This document shows, piece by piece, positions 6,520 to 10,338 of a stretch of DNA of 10,338 nucleotides (positions are counted from its first letter, which is position 1; each line of letters begins with the position of its first letter). Source of the stretch: Pedobacter sp. UBA1951. GTDB lineage: Bacteria; Bacteroidota; Bacteroidia; Sphingobacteriales; Sphingobacteriaceae. The translations under genes were made by a program, and so were the position numbers. The notes under the pieces were generated by a model. That model was not told the origin of the DNA and made no database searches. It saw only the letters and a list, made by a program, of their open reading frames with translations. Location of the stretch: assembly GCA_002336465.1 (NCBI GenBank), contig DDEP01000248.1, forward strand, positions 377 to 10,714, written 5' to 3'.

Positions 6520-7398
6520 TTAAAACTGAAAACCGATAGCAGTATAATTCTCTAGAAAACGAATAGTTTGTTGAGCACCATCAATGCTATTACGCCCTGT
6601 AGTATGAATTTTATCGAGGTCTATGAAACCAGCCTTGGTTACATTCTGGAAATACAGTTTTTTAGTTACATTAAATTTTAAGCCTGCTTTTACAGAGATC
6701 CCATATCCTGCAAAATTCCAGAAGTTATTCTCTCCTACGCCAAAAAACCTCACATCAGATCGTGGAATAACAAAGCCCAATCCGGCACCTGTTTCCATGG
6801 TAAGCATTTGCTTTTTGTTTCTGGCAACCCATATATCATCATAACGTTCCAGTTCTGCACTTACGTAATTTAACCCGTCTGTATGTTCAAAAGTTAACAT
6901 CTCGGGTTGAACGGTAATTTCTTGGTCATGGTAAACCCCCGCATATTTACCGGTTGAAATCTGCGGATCAGAAACCATAGGGTCTATATGCCCATCTATT
7001 ACTACTTTTTGAGGGATATTCATTACATATTTCATATGATCCCATCCTAATGAAATACTGTAAGTATCATTGATGAAATAACCAAACCTGAAATCGAATT
7101 GAGGTGTGGTCAGTTCCATAGGATTAATATAGTCTGAGCTAAGTTTAGATGGCCTGTCTTTGGCGCTTACATTCTTTAAGGTAAAATCGTAACCCGGTCC
7201 TTTAAAAGTGATATCACTTTTATCATACCAAGAAAAATTCCATCCCCAGTGTACGTACCAGTTACCTTTTCTCGAAAAATCTCTTGTGCTTTCTTTATTA
7301 AAAATGCTTTTGCCTATTTTTTTATTTTGAGGGGCTTCCTGTGCATGGATCTTTCTACCAAAGATCAACACCATTAACAACATGAACGTTCTTTTCAT
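6520..7398 (-). CDS. Predicted outer-membrane beta-barrel protein, unassigned family
   Basis: A 292-residue exported protein. ATG at 7398 is chosen over an in-frame TTG at 7413 because it directly starts a signal peptide (MKRTFMLLMVLIFG..., probable cleavage HA|Q after residue 19). The mature part alternates short amphipathic strands rich in Trp, Tyr and Phe (for example GNWYVHWGWNFSWYDKSD, FDFRFGYFINDTYSISLGWDH and GISVKAGLKFNVTKKLYFQN). It ends in ...GFQF, and a terminal Phe is the usual BamA recognition signal of outer-membrane barrels. The length suits an 8-12 strand barrel. I cannot name a specific family or substrate. It starts 81 nt after the DUF2490 gene on the same strand, with no hairpin between, so the two are probably co-transcribed. 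It converges on the DUF2807 gene across the nested terminator. Confidence 0.75.
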   Translation of the reverse strand: MKRTFMLLMVLIFGRKIHAQEAPQNKKIGKSIFNKESTRDFSRKGNWYVHWGWNFSWYDKSDITFKGPGYDFTLKNVSAKDRPSKLSSDYINPMELTTPQFDFRFGYFINDTYSISLGWDHMKYVMNIPQKVVIDGHIDPMVSDPQISTGKYAGVYHDQEITVQPEMLTFEHTDGLNYVSAELERYDDIWVARNKKQMLTMETGAGLGFVIPRSDVRFFGVGENNFWNFAGYGISVKAGLKFNVTKKLYFQNVTKAGFIDLDKIHTTGRNSIDGAQQTIRFLENYTAIGFQF

Positions 7399-7479
7399 CG
7401 CACAAATTTGCAAAATAGAGACGTTCTATTCTTAAAAATGAGTTTTTATGACTTTGCGTAAACGTTACACTTAAAAATT

Positions 7480-8184
7480 TTAGAAACGAGTATTTATACT
7501 TAGCTGAGCAACATGATTGTGCACCACATTTGAACTACCTTTTAGATACTGATTAAGGTAACCCGTTTCCATATCAACTTTAGGCGACAAACGATAGCCT
7601 AAAGCTATAAAAATCCTATTTTGGTCAAATAAGCGACCATTCCCCTCTTCTTTGTGCTGAACGTTAAAAAACACCTCGTTCTGTAGCGCAGCATATATAC
7701 CTTGATCAAATGAGCCATTGCTTTTTTTCAAAGGCTGTACTGCTCTAAAGAAATACCTAAAACGCTGCATAAAAAAATCATCTTCCTTATAACGCTCCAT
7801 AAATCGTTGTTCTAATCTGAATCTATGCGTAATAGCCGCAGCATGTAATTTATGGGTAATCAGATATTGTTCCCAAATGGTATTTTCGGTTAATGTGTAT
7901 TTAGATCCGCCAATTAACCTATTGTAAGCAGGATTGTATAAATACCCTGCCGTTACTCTGTGGTTTTTATTGATAAAATAGGTAATGCCCGGCCTTACCA
8001 AAATACGTCGCACATATTCCCAGTTATCTGCCGACTGCATTTGAAAATCAAAATGCAACCCCCATTTATCATTTATTTTAGTGCTGTTCAAGAACATTAG
8101 CCAACCTGCATTTTGGTTAACATTTTGTGCAAAACCACATAGAGCAGCCAATGAAAGCACTAATGAAAAGTAAATTTTCTTCAT
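7480..8184 (-). CDS. DUF2490 family outer-membrane protein
   Basis: A 234-residue exported protein with a Sec signal peptide (MKKIYFSLVLSLAAL..., probable cleavage GFA|Q after residue 19; Cys16 lacks a proper lipobox because Leu precedes it). The mature part looks like DUF2490: NAGWLMFLNSTKINDKWGLHFDFQ near the start, then RRILVRPGITYFINKNHRVTAGYLY, HRFRLEQRF, FRYFFRAVQPL and a last strand VAQLSINTRF. The regular 9-12 residue strands, central HRFRLEQR motif and terminal Phe are typical of this predicted outer-membrane barrel family, which has no established function. The start is only about 15 nt from the T-tract of the sucB terminator (8199-8237), so its promoter must overlap that hairpin, lie upstream of it, or be replaced by read-through from sucAB. 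Confidence 0.85.
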   Translation of the reverse strand: MKKIYFSLVLSLAALCGFAQNVNQNAGWLMFLNSTKINDKWGLHFDFQMQSADNWEYVRRILVRPGITYFINKNHRVTAGYLYNPAYNRLIGGSKYTLTENTIWEQYLITHKLHAAAITHRFRLEQRFMERYKEDDFFMQRFRYFFRAVQPLKKSNGSFDQGIYAALQNEVFFNVQHKEEGNGRLFDQNRIFIALGYRLSPKVDMETGYLNQYLKGSSNVVHNHVAQLSINTRF

Positions 8185-8198
8185 AAATAACCGGTCAT

Positions 8199-8237
8199 AA
8201 AAAAAAGTTGTCTTAAACCGATTTGGTTTAAGACAAC
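8199..8237 (-). terminator. Rho-independent terminator of the sucA-sucB transcript
   Basis: A perfect 13-bp stem: GTTGTCTTAAACC (8207-8219) with GGTTTAAGACAAC (8225-8237) and a 5-nt loop. Eight A's precede it on the + strand (8199-8206), which read as a T8 tract on the - strand. It lies 26 nt after the sucB stop and so ends sucB transcription. It also sits directly upstream of the DUF2490 start. Confidence 0.92.
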
Positions 8238-8263
8238 CTTCTTAAGAAAAAATAAAATTATTT

Positions 8264-9496
8264 TTATACGCCCAACAACAATCTAGCTGGGTCTTCCAAT
8301 AATTGTTTAACCCTAACCAAGAAGCCAACAGATTCGCGTCCGTCGATAATTCTGTGGTCGTATGATAAAGCGATATACATCATTGGTCTGATCACCACTT
8401 CTCCTTTTTCTGCTACTGGACGCTCTACAATATTGTGCATACCTAAGATAGCTGATTGTGGCGAGTTAATGATTGGGGTTGACATCATTGAACCAAATAC
8501 ACCTCCGTTGGTGATGGTGAATGTTCCACCTGTCATCTCTTCGATTGTCAGTTTATTTTCGCGTGCTTTTAAGGCCAATTCTAAAACTGATTTCTCTAAC
8601 TCAGCTAAAGATTTGCTTTCTGCATTTCTGATTACTGGAACCACCAATCCTTTTGGTGCAGATACAGCGATAGAAACATCTGCAAAGTTGTTATAAACAA
8701 TTTCTTCTCCTTCTATACGTGCATTAACCGCAGGAAAATCTTTTAAAGCTTCTGTTACGGCTTTGGTAAAGAAACTCATGAACCCTAAACCAACACCGTA
8801 TTTTTCTTTAAACTGATCTTTATATTTAGAACGAAGATCCATAATTGGCTTCATGTTAACCTCATTAAACGTAGTTAACATAGCTGTTTCTGCTTTAACA
8901 GCAACCAAACGTTTAGCAACTGTTTTTCTTAAAGGCGACATTTTTTCTCTGCGCTCATCGCGAGAACCTGTCATTGCAGATACCGGTTGCGCTGCTGCTT
9001 TAGGTGCTTCTGCTTTAGCTGGTGCTTTACCTGCTTCTGCTTTCATGGCATCAGCCTTAGTAATACGACCGTCAACACCGGTACCTTTTACGCTACCCGT
9101 ATCAACTCCTTTTTCTGCCAAAATCTTAGCTGCTGCCGGCGATGGTGTACCTGTAGCATAGTTCTCACCTGATTTCTCAGCAACAGGAGCCTGAGCTGAG
9201 GCTTCAGCTTTAACCTCTGCCGGCTTTTCTGCTGCAGCTTCTTTAGCTGCAGGAGCTGCTCCACCCTCTTCTATGGTACAAACTACCGCACCAATTTCTA
9301 ATGTATCTCCTTCTTGAGCAACAATTTTTAAAGTTCCTGCTTTTTCTGCAGTTAATTCAAATGTAGCTTTATCAGATTCTAATTCAGCAATAATCTCGTC
9401 CATTTCAACAAAATCGCCATCATTTTTAACCCATCTTGATAATACTACCTCGGTAATTGACTCTCCTACCGCCGGAACTTTTATTTCTAAACTCAT
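8264..9496 (-). CDS. sucB: Dihydrolipoyllysine-residue succinyltransferase, E2 of 2-oxoglutarate dehydrogenase
   Basis: A complete 410-residue E2 of the TCA-cycle 2-oxoglutarate dehydrogenase complex. It accepts the succinyl group from E1 on its lipoyl arm and transfers it to CoA in the cytoplasm. A single N-terminal lipoyl domain (about 1-77) carries the lipoylated Lys43 in ELESDKATFEL; VPAVGESITE is typical of succinyl- rather than acetyl-transferases. An Ala/Lys/Glu-rich linker (79-110) leads to the E1/E3-binding domain (about 113-153, TPSPAAAKILAEKG...GRITKADA). A second linker precedes the catalytic domain (about 183-410), with His381 and Asp385 in SYDHRIIDGRE and a normal C-terminus ...DPARLLLGV. 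Length and domain order are ordinary. It follows sucA after 65 nt on the same strand and ends at a strong terminator, so sucA-sucB form one transcript; the E3 gene is not in the window. Regulation is not visible here. Confidence 0.98.
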   Translation of the reverse strand: MSLEIKVPAVGESITEVVLSRWVKNDGDFVEMDEIIAELESDKATFELTAEKAGTLKIVAQEGDTLEIGAVVCTIEEGGAAPAAKEAAAEKPAEVKAEASAQAPVAEKSGENYATGTPSPAAAKILAEKGVDTGSVKGTGVDGRITKADAMKAEAGKAPAKAEAPKAAAQPVSAMTGSRDERREKMSPLRKTVAKRLVAVKAETAMLTTFNEVNMKPIMDLRSKYKDQFKEKYGVGLGFMSFFTKAVTEALKDFPAVNARIEGEEIVYNNFADVSIAVSAPKGLVVPVIRNAESKSLAELEKSVLELALKARENKLTIEEMTGGTFTITNGGVFGSMMSTPIINSPQSAILGMHNIVERPVAEKGEVVIRPMMYIALSYDHRIIDGRESVGFLVRVKQLLEDPARLLLGV

Positions 9497-9561
9497 AATT
9501 TTAAAGTATGTCTTGTTCGCGTATAATCTATTAACCCGGAAACAAATCCTAACTAATTATA

Positions 9562-10338
9562 CTAATCTATATTTACTGTTTTTTTAGTTGCTTTTGCTAC
9601 TGTTTTTTTAATATCGTTGTTTACAGGAATTTCAAAAGTTGTTGAAATAATATAAGCCTGCTGTGTAGCATGCTGTTTAGCATAACCTGTTGCTGTGCTA
9701 CTGCTTTCTTTTCTTGAAATTACGTCGATATCTGATAAACCTGTTTTTCTTAATCTGCGTAGCAAATAAGGCCATGCCCCCATGTTCTCAGGTTCTTCTT
9801 GTACCCAAACCACATCCTGAGCATTTGTATATTTTTTATATACCGCTTCCATTTGCGCAACCGGGGTTGGATATAACTGCTCAACTCTTACTAAAGCTAC
9901 ATCTTCGCTTTGATTGTTCTTTTGTGCTTCAAGTAAGTCGTAATAGATTTTACCAGAACAGAAAACTACACGTTTTACTTTTGCTGTTTTAACATTCACA
10001 TCATCTATCACTTCTCTAAAACCACCGCTGGTAAATTCTTCAAGCGGACTTACACAAAGTGGGTGACGTAATAAACTCTTAGGACTAAACACAACCAAAG
10101 GTTTACGGAAATCGCGTTTAAATTGACGGCGTAAAGCATGGAAAAAGTTTGCAGGTGTTGTACAATTGGTAATCTGCATATTGTAATCTGCACAAAGTTC
10201 CATAAAACGCTCTATACGTGCCGATGAGTGTTCTGGTCCCTGACCTTCATAACCGTGAGGTAACAACATTACCAAGCCGTTTTCTCTTTGCCATTTGGTT
10301 TCGGCACTGGCTACATACTGATCTACCACAATTTGCGC
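9562..10338 (-). CDS. sucA: 2-oxoglutarate dehydrogenase E1 component, C-terminal part (5' end outside window)
   Basis: The last 258 or so residues of the thiamine-diphosphate-dependent E1, which decarboxylates 2-oxoglutarate and succinylates the E2 lipoyl group. The frame runs off the right edge (AQIVVDQYVASAETKWQ); a GTG at 10329 is an internal Val codon and not a start. Diagnostic segments are MLLPHGYEGQGPEHSSARIERF, NCTTPANFFHALRRQ, KPLVVFSPKSLLRHP, VVFCSGKIYYDL, RVEQLYP and VWVQEEPENMGAW, all in the order seen in SucA/OdhA C-terminal domains. After the usual end (around HATQQAYIISTTF) there is a short Lys/Thr-rich tail, PVNNDIKKTVAKATKKTVNID, with no visible role. It stops with TAG at 9562, 65 nt before sucB. 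Confidence 0.97.
   Translation of the reverse strand, partial: AQIVVDQYVASAETKWQRENGLVMLLPHGYEGQGPEHSSARIERFMELCADYNMQITNCTTPANFFHALRRQFKRDFRKPLVVFSPKSLLRHPLCVSPLEEFTSGGFREVIDDVNVKTAKVKRVVFCSGKIYYDLLEAQKNNQSEDVALVRVEQLYPTPVAQMEAVYKKYTNAQDVVWVQEEPENMGAWPYLLRRLRKTGLSDIDVISRKESSSTATGYAKQHATQQAYIISTTFEIPVNNDIKKTVAKATKKTVNID

Noticed and set aside
6623..6844. + strand frame opposite the beta-barrel gene
   Set aside because: It is the shadow of a gene with signal peptide and terminal Phe on the other strand.
7399..7413. TTG at 7413 as start of the beta-barrel gene
   Set aside because: It would add five residues before a proper signal peptide that starts at ATG 7398.
8433..9172. Open frames on the + strand opposite sucB
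   Set aside because: They come from the Ala-rich linker and conserved coding sequence of sucB and have no independent support.
9690..9992. 100-codon frame on the + strand opposite sucA
   Set aside because: It lies fully inside the conserved E1 coding sequence in an antisense frame, with Cys/Leu-rich low-quality composition.

Overview
The window looks like a chromosomal segment of a Bacteroidota bacterium, most likely Sphingobacteriaceae (Pedobacter-like). This assignment is an inference. It rests on AT-rich intergenic DNA, starts without clear Shine-Dalgarno sequences, Sec signal peptides ending in A|Q (AYA|Q, ANA|Q, HA|Q, FA|Q), the family content (head-GIN/DUF2807, DUF2490, a short M1 peptidase with a GMEHQ motif), and the gene order sucA-sucB.

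Left part (1-1910, + strand): a run of three genes I do not recognise. It starts with a Gly-rich, Cys-containing protein whose frame is open at the window edge and which carries a double-glycine-leader-like motif. A predicted lipoprotein follows, then a 40-residue single-span membrane microprotein, and the run closes with a strong intrinsic terminator. This is the least explained part of the window.

Middle (1998-6349, + strand): a secreted hydrolase pair, nearly abutting (9 nt gap). The first is an S15/CocE-NonD-type hydrolase with the full catalytic triad and the acidic cluster of alpha-amino acid ester hydrolases. The second is a short M1 zinc aminopeptidase. A secreted DUF2807 beta-helix protein follows after 59 nt. 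The unit ends at a nested double hairpin (6430-6502). It combines a 17-bp terminator stem with an inner REP-like palindrome, and lies between convergent genes.

Right part (10338-6520, - strand): the 3' end of sucA (2-oxoglutarate dehydrogenase E1) and complete sucB (E2 dihydrolipoyl succinyltransferase), followed by a clear terminator. Next come two outer-membrane-type beta-strand proteins, one DUF2490 and one unassigned barrel. The sucB terminator lies so close to the DUF2490 start that this gene either needs a promoter overlapping the hairpin or depends on read-through.

No tRNA, rRNA, CRISPR array, transposase or integrase is seen. No gene-free stretch exceeds 300 bases; the longest, 6350-6519, holds the nested hairpin. 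There is no obvious defence or mobile system. The most useful leads are the unrecognised left cassette with its microprotein, the AEH-like/M1 pair, and the REP-like element inside the convergent terminator.
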